Counted from the stretch's first letter, positions 18,413-27,749 are shown. The stretch: DNA of 64,000 nucleotides from Vibrio sp. NTOU-M3 (GCF_040869035.1 NZ_CP162100.1:558001-622000); one strand, 5' to 3'. A program made the numbers and translations. The notes: a model not told the origin generated them from the letters alone.

Positions 18413-19726
18413 GTGAAACAGACGCTAAAACTAACAGATATCATCGCAGTAGGCTTTATGCTTTTTGCGTTTTTCTTGGGAGCCGGTAACATCATTTTCC
18501 CACCATCAGCAGGACAACTTGCGGGTGAAAGCTTGCTTCCGGCGATGTCAGGTTTTCTATTGACCGCTGTCGGTCTTCCACTTATCACCATTATTGCCAT
18601 TGCACTGGCTGGTGGCAGTTGGGAACACATGACCAAAGATCTGCCTAAACGTGCGGCAGTGACCATGGCCGTGCTTATCTTCATTATTATTGGTCCAGCA
18701 TTCGCGGCTCCTCGTACTGGGCTAGTTGCGTACGAAATGGCAGTGAAGCCATTTTTCGCTCATGCGGAACAAATTCATCTGACGATGTTCTCGATTTTAT
18801 TCTTTGTCGTTGCAATGATGTTTGCTTGGTTCCAAGGCAAACTTATTGATGTGATTGGCAAAGTGCTGACGCCTCTTTTGTTCGTTGGTTTGATTGTTCT
18901 TGCTCTGGCAGTATTTCTGAATCCGCAAGGTGATATTGCAGCTGCTCAGGGTGAATATTTAACGCATCCGTTGCAGAAAGGCTTCCTAGAAGGCTACAAC
19001 ACCATGGATACGTTCGCATCTCTGATGTTTGGTGTGCTGATGGTTGATGCGCTGCGCAGTAAGGGCATTACCGAGCGTGCTGCAACCACCAAATACCTTA
19101 TTAGTGCTGCATGCATTGCAGCGGCAGGTCTAGCGTTTGTGTACATTTCATTATTCTATCTAGGCGCAACGAGTTCGACGGTTGCCGCTGGAGCCGATAA
19201 TGGTGGTGTTATTTTAAGCCATTACGTACAGGCGCTATTTGGCTCTTATGGTCAAATTGTTCTTTCTATTATCGTATTACTGGCGTGTTTGACCACAGCA
19301 ATTGGTTTGGTATCGGCGTGTTCAGATTACTTTAGTTCATTGACACCGTTGTCATACAAAACTTGGGTGATCATCAATGGTGTGGCATGTGCATTTGTTG
19401 CAAATGTGGGCTTGTCTCAGCTTATTTCTCTATCTGTTCCTGTGCTATTCGCGTTGTATCCGGTTGCGATTGCATTAGTTGCACTGACTTTTGTACGTAA
19501 GAAATTGCCAACCCCTCGTGTTGCTTACCGTGTTGTCATCTTAGTATCGCTATTGTTCGCATTGATCGATGCAGCGAAAGTTGCTGGTATTGATGTTTCG
19601 GCATTCAACATGCTGCCTTTGTTTGAGGTGGGAATGGGGTGGTTGTTGCCAACTACGGCTGCAATTATCTGTATGTTTTTTGTCGGAAAATCTGTAGAGC
19701 AACCTGTTGTAGAAGAAACGGCATAG
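18413..19726 (+). CDS. brnQ: branched-chain amino acid carrier
   Basis: BrnQ imports leucine, isoleucine and valine, usually with Na+, across the inner membrane. The 437-aa protein has about 12 hydrophobic segments and the family opening DIIAVGFMLFAFFLGAGN, very close to E. coli BrnQ. The GTG start is supported by the family alignment. An AAGGG lies about 6 bases upstream. It is a single gene with its own terminator. Confidence 0.95.
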   Translation: MKQTLKLTDIIAVGFMLFAFFLGAGNIIFPPSAGQLAGESLLPAMSGFLLTAVGLPLITIIAIALAGGSWEHMTKDLPKRAAVTMAVLIFIIIGPAFAAPRTGLVAYEMAVKPFFAHAEQIHLTMFSILFFVVAMMFAWFQGKLIDVIGKVLTPLLFVGLIVLALAVFLNPQGDIAAAQGEYLTHPLQKGFLEGYNTMDTFASLMFGVLMVDALRSKGITERAATTKYLISAACIAAAGLAFVYISLFYLGATSSTVAAGADNGGVILSHYVQALFGSYGQIVLSIIVLLACLTTAIGLVSACSDYFSSLTPLSYKTWVIINGVACAFVANVGLSQLISLSVPVLFALYPVAIALVALTFVRKKLPTPRVAYRVVILVSLLFALIDAAKVAGIDVSAFNMLPLFEVGMGWLLPTTAAIICMFFVGKSVEQPVVEETA

Positions 19727-19755
19727 TTGTAAAAGACGAACCTTCCGCAAAATAG

Positions 19756-19784
19756 AAAAGCCAGTGGTCATCACTGGCTTTTTT
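19756..19784 (+). terminator. terminator after brnQ
   Basis: AAAAGCCAGTG pairs with CACTGGCTTTT around GTCAT, followed by further T. Confidence 0.9.
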
Positions 19785-19834
19785 GTTTCCATTTTTCAAG
19801 CCAATTTTTCCTGTATCTTCGTCACATTTTTGAG

Positions 19835-19857
19835 TAGAATTTCTCGGTTAAATTCTA
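19835..19857. repeat. inverted repeat upstream of prfB
   Basis: TAGAATTT (19835-19842) and AAATTCTA (19850-19857) flank CTCGGTT, ending 20 bases before the prfB ATG. It could be an operator or an mRNA stem. Nothing further supports either. Confidence 0.4.
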
Positions 19858-19877
19858 TTCTAAAATGTTGAGCAAAC

Positions 19878-20976
19878 ATGTTTGAAATCAATCCTATTAA
19901 AAACCGTCTTCAGGACGTGTCTGAGCGCACAAATGTCCTGAGGGGGTACCTTTGACTATGACGCTAAGAAAGAGCGTCTAGAAGAAGTCAACGCAGAACT
20001 CGAACAACCTGATGTGTGGAATGAACCTGAGCGTGCCCAAGCGCTTGGTAAAGAGCGTGCATCTTTGGAAGCGGTTGTGGAAACTATTGATCAACTTGAG
20101 CAAGGCGTTGAAGACGTTGACGGCCTTTTAGAGCTTGCTGTTGAAGAAGAAGATCAAGAAACATTTGATGAAATCGAACCAGAATTGGTTGAACTTGAAG
20201 AAAAGCTCGAGAAGCTGGAGTTCCGCCGTATGTTCTCAGGTGATCATGACGCATCAGATTGTTATATCGATTTGCAAGCAGGCTCCGGCGGTACTGAAGC
20301 ACAAGATTGGACTTCAATGTTGCTGCGTATGTATTTACGCTGGGCTGAAGCGAAAGGCTTTAAAGCTGAGGTGATCGAAGTTTCTGAAGGTGAAGTGGCT
20401 GGCCTTAAGTCAGCAACAGTCCGCATCTCTGGCGAATACGCTTATGGTTGGTTACGTACCGAAACAGGCGTTCACCGCTTAGTGCGTAAATCGCCATTTG
20501 ATTCCGGTGGTCGTCGTCATACTTCATTTGCTTCTGCGTTTATCTACCCTGAGGTTGATGAAAACATTGATATCGATATTAACCCTGCTGATCTACGCAT
20601 CGACGTATACCGTGCATCAGGCGCGGGTGGTCAGCACGTTAACACCACGGAATCTGCGGTACGTATTACCCACCTTCCAACCAACACTGTAGTTCAGTGT
20701 CAAAATGATCGTTCACAACATAAAAACAAAGATCAAGCAATGAAACAGCTTCGCGCGAAGCTATTCGAGCTTGAGCTACAAAAGCAGAATGCAGAAAAGC
20801 AAGCCAATGAGGATGCTAAGTCTGACATCGGCTGGGGTAGCCAGATCCGTTCTTATGTATTGGATGACTCTCGCATTAAAGATCTACGGACCGGCGTTGA
20901 AAACCGCAATACCCAAGCGGTACTTGATGGCGATCTGGATAAATTCATTGAAGCTAGCCTGAAATCAGGTTTATAA
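19878..20976 (+). CDS. prfB: peptide chain release factor 2, with programmed +1 frameshift
   Basis: RF2 reads UAA and UGA stops. Translation starts at ATG 19878 and runs 25 codons to CTT, then meets TGA at 19953-19955. The site is AGG GGG TAC CTT TGA C, with an internal Shine-Dalgarno-like AGGGGG, as in E. coli. A +1 slip skips T19953 and resumes at GAC 19954, giving [11 protein letters not shown] and 365 aa in all, the E. coli length. Low RF2 makes the in-frame UGA slow to terminate and favours the shift, so the gene regulates itself. The SPF anticodon-mimic and the GGQ motif (GAGGQHVN) are present. lysS follows by 34 bases, as in E. coli. Confidence 0.97.
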
Positions 20977-21010
20977 GCTTTTCACCGACCAACGACAGGA
21001 TACATCGAAA

Positions 21011-22543
21011 ATGACTGATGCTGTTCAAAACGAAACTGTACAAGAAGTCTCTACACCAGAAGAGAATAAGCTGATTGCTGAGCGCCGCGCTAAACTGGAT
21101 GAAATCCGAAAGAGCTGTAAAGCAAACGGCCACCCAAACGACTTCCGTCGTGACGCACTCGCGGGCGACCTTCAAAAAGAGTTCGGTGAAAAGAGTAAGG
21201 AAGAGCTAGAAGAGCTTAACCACGTTGTTGCAATCGCTGGTCGCATCATGGCTAAGCGTGGTCCATTCCTAGTAATTCAAGAGACTTCTGGCCGTATTCA
21301 AGCTTACGCTGACAAAGCGGTACAAAAAGTACTTAAAGAAAAATACCAAGGTCTAGATATCGGTGACATCATCGGTGTGAAAGGTGCACTGCACAAGTCT
21401 GGTAAAGGCGACCTATACGTGAACATGGAAGAGTTCGAATTGCTAACGAAAGCACTTCGTCCACTACCAGAGAAGTTCCACGGTCTAACTGACCAAGAGA
21501 TGCGTTACCGTCAACGTTACGTTGACCTAATTGTTAACGAAGATTCTCGTCAAGCGTTCGTAGTACGTTCTAAAGTAATGTCTGCAATCCGTAACTTCAT
21601 GATCACTAAACAGTTCATGGAAGTTGAAACGCCAATGATGCACGTTATCCCTGGTGGTGCGAGTGCGCGTCCATTCATCACGCACCACAACGCACTAGAC
21701 ATGCCAATGTACCTACGTATCGCACCTGAGCTATACCTGAAGCGTCTAGTGGTTGGTGGTTTCGATCGCGTATTCGAAATCAACCGTAACTTCCGTAACG
21801 AAGGTCTTTCCCCTCGTCACAACCCAGAATTCACAATGATGGAATTCTACATGGCGTACGCGGACTACAAAGATCTGATGGACCTAACTGAAGAACTACT
21901 AAGCTCAGTTGCTCTCGAAGTTCTAGGTTCAACGTCAATGCCTTACGGTGATGATACGGTTGAGTTTGGCGGCACTTACACTCGTATGAGCATGTTTGAA
22001 GCTATCAAACACTACAACCCAGACCACGCGCAAATCCAAGCGCTAACAGAAGAAGACATTCAAAACCGTGACCTAATGGTTTCTATCGCGAAATCTGTTC
22101 ACGTTGAAGTAGAACCTTTCTGGACATGTGGTCAGCTTCTTGAAGAGATCTTTGGTGAAACTGCTGAACCTAAGCTAATGCAGCCAACGTTCATCACGGG
22201 TTACCCAGCAGATATCTCTCCATTGGCTCGTCGTAGCGATGACAACCCGTTCTTCACTGACCGCTTTGAATTCTTCATCGGTGGCCGTGAAGTAGCGAAC
22301 GGCTTCTCTGAGCTTAACGATGCAGAAGACCAAGACGCACGCTTTAAAGCACAGGTTGAAGCGAAAGAGTCTGGTGATGACGAAGCCATGTTCTACGATG
22401 CAGACTACATCACTGCACTAGAGCACGGTCTACCGCCAACAGCTGGTCAAGGTATCGGTATCGACCGTCTGGTTATGCTACTGACTAACACGCACACCAT
22501 TCGTGACGTTATCCTGTTCCCAGCGATGCGTCCTCAAGCATAG
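21011..22543 (+). CDS. lysS: lysyl-tRNA synthetase (class II)
   Basis: LysS charges tRNA-Lys. The 510-aa protein has an N-terminal OB-fold anticodon-binding domain (about 65-180) and a class II catalytic domain with motif 2 ([15 protein letters not shown]) and motif 3 ([10 protein letters not shown]). Codon use is that of a highly expressed gene. It is co-transcribed with prfB. Confidence 0.98.
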   Translation: MTDAVQNETVQEVSTPEENKLIAERRAKLDEIRKSCKANGHPNDFRRDALAGDLQKEFGEKSKEELEELNHVVAIAGRIMAKRGPFLVIQETSGRIQAYADKAVQKVLKEKYQGLDIGDIIGVKGALHKSGKGDLYVNMEEFELLTKALRPLPEKFHGLTDQEMRYRQRYVDLIVNEDSRQAFVVRSKVMSAIRNFMITKQFMEVETPMMHVIPGGASARPFITHHNALDMPMYLRIAPELYLKRLVVGGFDRVFEINRNFRNEGLSPRHNPEFTMMEFYMAYADYKDLMDLTEELLSSVALEVLGSTSMPYGDDTVEFGGTYTRMSMFEAIKHYNPDHAQIQALTEEDIQNRDLMVSIAKSVHVEVEPFWTCGQLLEEIFGETAEPKLMQPTFITGYPADISPLARRSDDNPFFTDRFEFFIGGREVANGFSELNDAEDQDARFKAQVEAKESGDDEAMFYDADYITALEHGLPPTAGQGIGIDRLVMLLTNTHTIRDVILFPAMRPQA

Positions 22544-22859
22544 GACTAGTCCTACGTGCGGTAAAAAGGTCACCATTTGGTGGCCTTTTTTTGTACAGAT
22601 TAATCTTTATACTCAATGACTTATCGCAACTAATTTTGTATTGATTTTGTAGGTCAAATGTTGCCATTCTTAGTTCTTGAACGGCGTTTCATTCTGTGAG
22701 TGAATCGGTGTCTCATAAATGATTGGTAAATTCATTAATTGGACGCTAGTCTTAATATTGAGACAGATCTTTTTGCCTAGTCTCGATAATGTAACGGCCT
22801 AGTTTCATGTGCCTAGTGTCGCACTGTAGATAAAATCATTAATAAAAGGAACAAGTTGA
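22544..22859. other. lysS-vpsR intergenic region with GCCTAGT repeats
   Basis: After the lysS terminator the region holds three GCCTAGT copies (22775-22781, 22797-22803, 22811-22817) and a related CGCTAGT at 22744-22750. GTCT...AGAC and GAGAC...GTCTC inverted pairs are interleaved. These lie within 120 bases of the vpsR start and may be its regulatory region. No clear sigma-70 promoter could be picked. Confidence 0.4.
22563..22592 (+). terminator. terminator after lysS
   Basis: AAAAAGGTCACC pairs with GGTGGCCTTTTT (one G-U) around ATTT, with seven T at the end. Confidence 0.88.
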
Positions 22860-24194
22860 ATGGGTAGTCAATTCCGGATGGATTCTGTCCCTGGTTCTCT
22901 TATTGTCGTTGGCGGTACCTACGAGCCGTGGCTTTCTGTATTAGAGCAGGTGGGCTGGCGTTGTACGCAATGTGCCGATTTGCGTAAGGCTGATGCACTT
23001 TTCTCAGAGACAGGTCCGTGTATTGGTATTGTGGATCTTAGCCATGACGAATTTAGTCTAAATGGTATTGCAAATCTGGTTAGTAACCACAAACAAGTTC
23101 GTTGGTTAGCGTTTATCCGTGAATCTCAGCTTAGCTCAGATACAATTTGTCAGTTCATTGTGAACTTTTGTATCGATTTCTTCACTGCGCCAATTCCTGA
23201 TGCCCAGCTACTAAGCACTATTGGTCACCAGTTAGGTATGCTTAAGCTAGAGAAGAAAGTGTGGCCACATTACGGCAACATGAATGACATGGGCCTTATC
23301 GGTGATTCAATTCCGATGAAACGTCTACGTGATCAAATTAAACGTATTGGGCCAACAGACGTTAGCATCCTCATTTATGGTGAAAGTGGCACGGGTAAAG
23401 AAACGGTTGCACGCGCTGTACATAAAACATCTGCACGTGCTCAGAAAGAATTCATTTCTGTCAACTGTCGTGCAATGTCGGAGCGTCGTTTAGAGTGTGA
23501 TTTGTTCGGTATTAACCGTGAAGACGATACGCAAGTATCCATTCTGGAGCGTGCAGACGGTGGTACCATACTACTCAACGATATTTTGACACTGCCTAAG
23601 TCTCAGCAACTTAATCTATTACGTTTCCTTCAAGAGGGTACGGTAGAAACGGTAAACGGCCGTAAAGAAGTTGATGTACGGATCCTAGCGGCAAACTCTG
23701 CCGATATTGAAAAAGCCCTAATTGATGGTGATTTCAATGAAGAGCTTTATCACTACATTAACGTTTTGCGTATTAATGTGCCTAGCTTGAAAGAGCGTGC
23801 GGGTGATATTGCTATTCTAGCTCGTCACTTCCTGCAAGAATATTCTAAAGAGTACAACGCACAAGCTCGCAGTTTTACTGAAGAAGCAACACGTGCTCTG
23901 ACTCGTTATCATTGGCCAGGAAACGTTCGTGAGCTCATGAACCAGATCAAGCGTGTCGTGCTGATGTCTGATACTGTGATGCTTGATGAGCCACATCTTG
24001 ATTTGCCAAAACGCAGTGATGGCAAGCGCAGCCTTAAGAGTATCCGTGAGCGCAGTGAGCGAGATGCATTGCTATTAGTTCTTGAATCGCATTCTGGCCA
24101 AGTGTCGATGGCGGCAAAAGAATTGGGTGTTTCCCGTGCAACGATGTATCGTTTGTTGAACAAGCACAACTTGATCTCTGATAACGCGATATAA
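22860..24194 (+). CDS. vpsR: VpsR, c-di-GMP-responsive master activator of biofilm genes
   Basis: The 444-aa protein has the order receiver-like domain (1-125), AAA+ domain (about 145-375) and C-terminal Fis-type helix-turn-helix (about 400-440). D59 and T109 match the receiver residues of V. cholerae VpsR, which has the same length. Walker A is intact (GESGTGKE, 174-181). The GAFTGA loop that contacts sigma-54 is missing (DLFGINREDDTQ instead), and Walker B reads GGTILLNDI, with Asn where Asp is usual. This is the known VpsR pattern: it binds c-di-GMP and works with sigma-70 polymerase. The position after lysS is conserved in vibrios. In V. parahaemolyticus the homologue is called CpsR. Confidence 0.95.
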   Translation: MGSQFRMDSVPGSLIVVGGTYEPWLSVLEQVGWRCTQCADLRKADALFSETGPCIGIVDLSHDEFSLNGIANLVSNHKQVRWLAFIRESQLSSDTICQFIVNFCIDFFTAPIPDAQLLSTIGHQLGMLKLEKKVWPHYGNMNDMGLIGDSIPMKRLRDQIKRIGPTDVSILIYGESGTGKETVARAVHKTSARAQKEFISVNCRAMSERRLECDLFGINREDDTQVSILERADGGTILLNDILTLPKSQQLNLLRFLQEGTVETVNGRKEVDVRILAANSADIEKALIDGDFNEELYHYINVLRINVPSLKERAGDIAILARHFLQEYSKEYNAQARSFTEEATRALTRYHWPGNVRELMNQIKRVVLMSDTVMLDEPHLDLPKRSDGKRSLKSIRERSERDALLLVLESHSGQVSMAAKELGVSRATMYRLLNKHNLISDNAI

Positions 24195-24214
24195 TTTGCT
24201 GTATTTAATCGAAA

Positions 24215-24249
24215 AAAAAGCCACGCAATCCATTGCGTGGCTTTTTGTT
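24215..24249 (+). terminator. terminator after vpsR
   Basis: AAAAAGCCACGCAA pairs with TTGCGTGGCTTTTT around TCCA. Confidence 0.92.
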
Positions 24250-24358
24250 TTGGAGCAAAGTGTCGCTGATTAAATATTTCGCTATAGAATATCTTATAAT
24301 TTTCTGTTTGCTTTTATGGTTTTTGGTTTATTTATTTGTTTTAGAAATATTTGTTAAC

Positions 24359-24382
24359 AATGGGTTGAATTATTAACCCGTT
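24359..24382 (+). other. hairpin in the leader before the small ORF
   Basis: AATGGGTT and AACCCGTT pair over 8 bases (one G-U) around an 8-base loop, about 80 bases before ATG 24461. It may belong to the 5' UTR of the small ORF-DUF1127 unit. A TATAAT at 24295-24300 could be its -10, but no good -35 is seen. Confidence 0.3.
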
Positions 24383-24460
24383 TGAATAGAATTTAACCGT
24401 GAGCAACAGCTCCACACAACACATCCCATTAGGATTAATTAACTGCTTAGGAGGCGCACA

Positions 24461-24586
24461 ATGAATCATTTCACTTTCATTCAAACTGTTTGCGTCTCTA
24501 TCGATCCCGCGAAATCTACAGCCAAGGATTTTAATGGCTGCATGATGAGCGCTGCTCGAAAACAGACCACCAAGCAAATTAATTAG
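24461..24586 (+). CDS. small ORF (41 aa) with strong ribosome binding site, unknown function
   Basis: A perfect AGGAGG (24449-24454) stands 6 bases before ATG 24461. The frame runs 41 codons to TAG. The peptide starts MNHFTFIQTVCVSIDP, has two Cys, and a basic, polar C-terminal half ending KQTTKQIN. It has no membrane segment or motif I recognise. It sits 115 bases upstream of the DUF1127 gene on the same strand, with a hairpin directly after its stop, so it may be the first gene of that unit or a regulatory leader ORF. The ribosome site is the main evidence. Confidence 0.5.
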   Translation: MNHFTFIQTVCVSIDPAKSTAKDFNGCMMSAARKQTTKQIN

Positions 24587-24618
24587 TCCGCACCTCTTAA
24601 TTTTTAATAGGCTGCGGA
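24587..24618 (+). other. hairpin between the small ORF and the DUF1127 gene
   Basis: TCCGCA pairs with TGCGGA, and CCT with AGG above a one-base bulge, starting at the base after the small ORF's stop codon. No T-run follows, so it is not a standard terminator. Confidence 0.45.
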
Positions 24619-24701
24619 AAAGGCAGCATATTAAAAATATCGGACACCTTTTTGCCTTTATGCTGAACTTTTCCCAGTCTCAATGTAACTGGAGAAATAC
24701 C

Positions 24702-24953
24702 ATGCGTCATTCTGTATATTTAACACTTGCCACTATGCTGGTTAAAGCCGACTTACGTCGTGAAGAGAGAGAATGGAAACGAAAAGTACGCCGCAGTGCA
24801 CATGATTTGCCTTGGTACAACGCGCACCTATTACGTGACATCGGGTTAGAGCAAGATGGTCGTACAATTGGACACTCTGAACCTGATGCTGTGAAAGCGG
24901 AACGTCGTATTCGTCACCTTCGTCGAGTGTTAAGTGCGCGAATAATAACGTAA
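24702..24953 (+). CDS. DUF1127 small basic protein (YjiS-like)
   Basis: The 83-aa protein carries the DUF1127 core at about 35-65 (LPWYNAHLLRDIGLEQDG), the pattern seen in YjiS-type proteins. Both ends are rich in Arg. In alphaproteobacteria some DUF1127 proteins bind RNA or affect phosphate and stress responses. The role in vibrios is unknown. The frame is open from 24660, but ATG 24702 has GGAGA 6 bases upstream and is the better start. Confidence 0.85.
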   Translation: MRHSVYLTLATMLVKADLRREEREWKRKVRRSAHDLPWYNAHLLRDIGLEQDGRTIGHSEPDAVKAERRIRHLRRVLSARIIT

Positions 24954-24957
24954 TCAA

Positions 24958-24985
24958 AAGGGCTAGTGATGCGTCGCTAGCCCTT
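24958..24985. terminator. probable terminator between DUF1127 gene and tas
   Basis: AAGGGCTAG pairs with CTAGCCCTT around about 10 bases. The flanking T and A runs are short, so efficiency is uncertain. Confidence 0.5.
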
Positions 24986-24991
24986 CACTAT

Positions 24992-26026
24992 TTATGGGCA
25001 AGGGTTGGAGTATGTGGTTCCAATTTCTTGTATGCCAGTCAATAACTCATCACTTAGTGTCACATCAATACTTTCTATGTTCATTTTGAGCTGCTCAAGG
25101 TTCGTCGCTCCAATAATATTTGCAGCAACAAATGGTCGTTTGTTGACGAAAGCCAATGCCATTTGAGCAGGATCTATCCCGTGTTCTCGTGCCAATTGAA
25201 CATAAGCTTCTGTTGCTTTTATTCCTTGTGGTGTGAAGTAGCGAGCAAAGCGTTCCCACCTCGTACAGCGTGCCCCTTCAGGCTTTGCACCGTGAAGATA
25301 TTTTCCGCTTAAGCAACCGAAGGCGAGGGGAGAGTAGGCAAGAAGCTGAACGCCCTCATAGTGACTTATTTCAGATAAACCGACTTCAAAACTTCGGTTA
25401 AGTAGATTGTAGGGATTTTGAATCGAAACGATCCGAGGTAACTCATGCTTCTCTGCTAATCGAAGTAACGTCATGACTCCCCAAGGGGTTTCGTTTGAAA
25501 CACCAATGTAACGAATCTTTCCTGCTCTGACTAACTCAGCGAGAGCTTCAAGTGTTTCGATCAGCGTTACTTCTTCCTGTGTACTTGGATAAGAATAGTT
25601 AAGTTGACCAAAACAGTTGGTTTCCCTTTGTGGCCAATGTAACTGATAGAGATCGATATAGTCAGTCTTTAGACGTTTTAAGCTGTCATCGAGTGCTAGG
25701 TGAATATTGCGTCGATCTAAGCTCATATTGTCGCGAATGTAAGGAAGGTTACGTGGTCCTGCGACTTTTGTTGCGAGTACCACTTTTTCTCGCTTACCCG
25801 ATTTTTCAAGCCAGCGGCCAAGATAGCTTTCCGTTGATCCTTGAGTTTTTGCTTTTGGAGGTACTGGATACATTTCGGCAGTATCAATGAAGTTCACACC
25901 GTGATCGACGGCGTAATCGAGCTGATTAAAGGCGTCTTGTTGATCGTTTTGTTCACCATAAGTCATCGTTCCTAGGCAGATCTTGCTGACTTCAAGGCTG
26001 GAATGCGGCAATTTAGTGTATTGCAT
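24992..26026 (-). CDS. tas: Tas-type aldo/keto reductase
   Basis: This 344-aa NADPH-dependent aldo/keto reductase aligns closely with E. coli Tas from the first residues (MQYTKLPHSSLEVSKICLGTMTYGEQ). The catalytic tetrad is visible: Asp and Tyr in FIDTAEMYP, Lys in LATKVAG, and His in LYQLHWPQ. Tas was named for suppressing tyrosine auxotrophy in E. coli. Its natural substrate is unknown. Confidence 0.88.
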   Translation of the reverse strand: MQYTKLPHSSLEVSKICLGTMTYGEQNDQQDAFNQLDYAVDHGVNFIDTAEMYPVPPKAKTQGSTESYLGRWLEKSGKREKVVLATKVAGPRNLPYIRDNMSLDRRNIHLALDDSLKRLKTDYIDLYQLHWPQRETNCFGQLNYSYPSTQEEVTLIETLEALAELVRAGKIRYIGVSNETPWGVMTLLRLAEKHELPRIVSIQNPYNLLNRSFEVGLSEISHYEGVQLLAYSPLAFGCLSGKYLHGAKPEGARCTRWERFARYFTPQGIKATEAYVQLAREHGIDPAQMALAFVNKRPFVAANIIGATNLEQLKMNIESIDVTLSDELLTGIQEIGTTYSNPCP

Positions 26027-26154
26027 TGAGTTTCCTTCTCTGACGTTTTAATGATCTCACTATATGTGATGTCAGTATCATAGAAAAGAACCCGTTATTT
26101 CGGCTTCTCGCAAATTATCCTTGTTTAACTACACTTTTGTGATGGAGGTAAGTT

Positions 26155-26466
26155 ATGCAAAAGACTCAATTAAATAAATGGATTCATGGTCATCATAAGG
26201 ACTCTTATCAACCACCGAAAGTTTTTATCATTGGTTGTTCAGATCTGCAGCAGTATTTGGTTGCGGTGGAGTACAAGCACAAGTTGGAGCCAGTAAAAGT
26301 TGATGATGAACCTTTGCATTTTGACTCATTGGAGTTAGTGAAAGAAGAATTGATCAAGCTGGGAGTGGAAAAAGCTTACTTACGTTTACACAATACCTAT
26401 GATGAATTTGGTAACCAAGAGCTCGATGGCTACAGCGATGAAGAGATCCCTTTGATAACCCATTAG
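26155..26466 (+). CDS. small protein, probably DUF6482 family
   Basis: The 103-aa soluble, acidic protein has no signal peptide or membrane helix. GGAGG stands 6 bases before the ATG, so translation should be strong. I recall similar vibrio proteins being placed in DUF6482. No function is known. Its stop overlaps the end of convergent mutH by 4 bases, and no terminator lies between them. Confidence 0.7.
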   Translation: MQKTQLNKWIHGHHKDSYQPPKVFIIGCSDLQQYLVAVEYKHKLEPVKVDDEPLHFDSLELVKEELIKLGVEKAYLRLHNTYDEFGNQELDGYSDEEIPLITH

Positions 26467-27128
26467 ACAAAGTACTTTTCGAGAATGTGAGAGGTAAATT
26501 GTGTTCTCAAATAAAAGCCGCGGGGCAGGGTTTTTATGGGCTTACCGCTAGCGCCGTACGCCTCTGTTTTGACTCTACTGTTGGCAGCTTTTGGCCTTAA
26601 TTGTAGTACTTCGCCATGACGAGCGCAGATCTGCTCTACTTTGCCTAAAACGATCAATTCCATCAGTTCTTCCCAGTCATTTTTTAACTGCCGTTCTTCT
26701 TCTTCATTGGGGGACCAAATAAGCGGAGAGCCAACATGACGCTGGCTGAGTGGGATTTCGCGCTCTCCTTCGACAGGAATCCAAAGTACGCGTGAAAGTT
26801 TATTGCGTACATGGCTCTGTTCCCAGGTTAAACCATGAACCCCAATTAATGGAGCGACACACACAAATGTGGTTTCTAGAGGTTTACCTGTGTAGCTAAT
26901 CGGTATGGTTTTTAGTTCAATTCCGAGCTGTTCGAAATCTTGTTGTGGTTTGCTGCCTGCCGTTGCACCAAGATGCCATTCCAGCAGTTGACCGACCCAA
27001 CCTTTATCGCGCTTTAGATCCGGTGGAACTGTCATGCCAGCTTCACTTGCTAACTCTGCAAAGTTCATTCCTGCAATTTCTTGTGCTCGTGCTAGCAGTT
27101 CTTGTTCTGATTGAGGTTCTGGTTTCAT
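26463..27128 (-). CDS. mutH: DNA mismatch repair endonuclease MutH
   Basis: MutH nicks the unmethylated strand at hemimethylated GATC sites after MutS and MutL activation. The protein is 221 aa (E. coli 229). The catalytic D-...-ExK set is seen in [13 protein letters not shown] (around residue 70-80). The frame is open to 27239, but the E. coli alignment begins at ATG 27128 ([18 protein letters not shown]). It is divergent from rppH, as in E. coli. Confidence 0.95.
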   Translation of the reverse strand: MKPEPQSEQELLARAQEIAGMNFAELASEAGMTVPPDLKRDKGWVGQLLEWHLGATAGSKPQQDFEQLGIELKTIPISYTGKPLETTFVCVAPLIGVHGLTWEQSHVRNKLSRVLWIPVEGEREIPLSQRHVGSPLIWSPNEEEERQLKNDWEELMELIVLGKVEQICARHGEVLQLRPKAANSRVKTEAYGASGKPIKTLPRGFYLRTQFTSHILEKYFV

Positions 27129-27749
27129 GATTCTAAAGCGATAAAAGTAAAAACATATTGTAACTGAGAACGGGAATTTTCGAGAAGTTTGTTTTGTGAT
27201 CATTTTGATTAAAAGATCATCTCTCCAATGGTTATCCACAGTCTCTGGATTTTAAACCATAAAAAATTACTATCTGGATCTATTTACAGTAGTTTAAAGG
27301 TTTAAATTTTAGTGGTGTATCGTTCAGTTAACTAAAATATCTCCTTTGAGTGTGGATAAATTGAGACTTGATGGATCTTTGACCGATCTGAGATAACGGT
27401 TATAAACAACCATAAATACAGCATTGTTATTTGATGTTTCTTGGTTTTATCTTGTTGTTTTGTATTGGTATTTTGTTTTATTGGTATGCTTTTTTTTCAG
27501 TTGTGGTAATGGTGTTGGTGATGAAATGATCACTATAAAACGGATTCTTCACATAGTTATGCACAGAAAAGGTGAATAAATGTGGCCTAGGTCTCAACTG
27601 TGTGTTGATAATATCGTGATTGGGTGAAAGTTATCCAAAATACTCAGGAATCACCCATAAATACTGCTTTAATCACATTAGTAAGTTTGCTCCGATTGGG
27701 GATATGTGGAAAAATCACGGTAATTGAAGATATTAATAGAGGTTGGCCA
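27129..27749. other. mutH-rppH intergenic region with DnaA boxes, Dam sites and a T-rich tract
   Basis: Three DnaA boxes fit TTATNCACA: 27232-27240 (+), 27351-27359 (-) and 27557-27565 (+, TTATGCACA). One-mismatch copies lie at 27400, 27545 and 27631. Six GATC sites fall in 27198-27531. A T-rich tract at about 27429-27500 holds TATTGGTAT twice, 16 bases apart. The region carries no convincing gene. The upstream part of the frame joined to rppH (27624-27749) is not conserved in E. coli RppH. Confidence 0.6.

Noticed and set aside
24341..24577. 78-codon minus-strand ORF upstream of the DUF1127 gene
   Set aside because: It overlaps the plus-strand small ORF, which has a perfect ribosome site, and it shows no recognisable domain.
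27129..27749. Chromosomal origin of replication
   Set aside because: There is no mioC/gidA/rctB/parAB context, the DnaA boxes are over 100 bp apart and the flanking genes are mutH and rppH. I keep only a weaker DnaA-related hypothesis.
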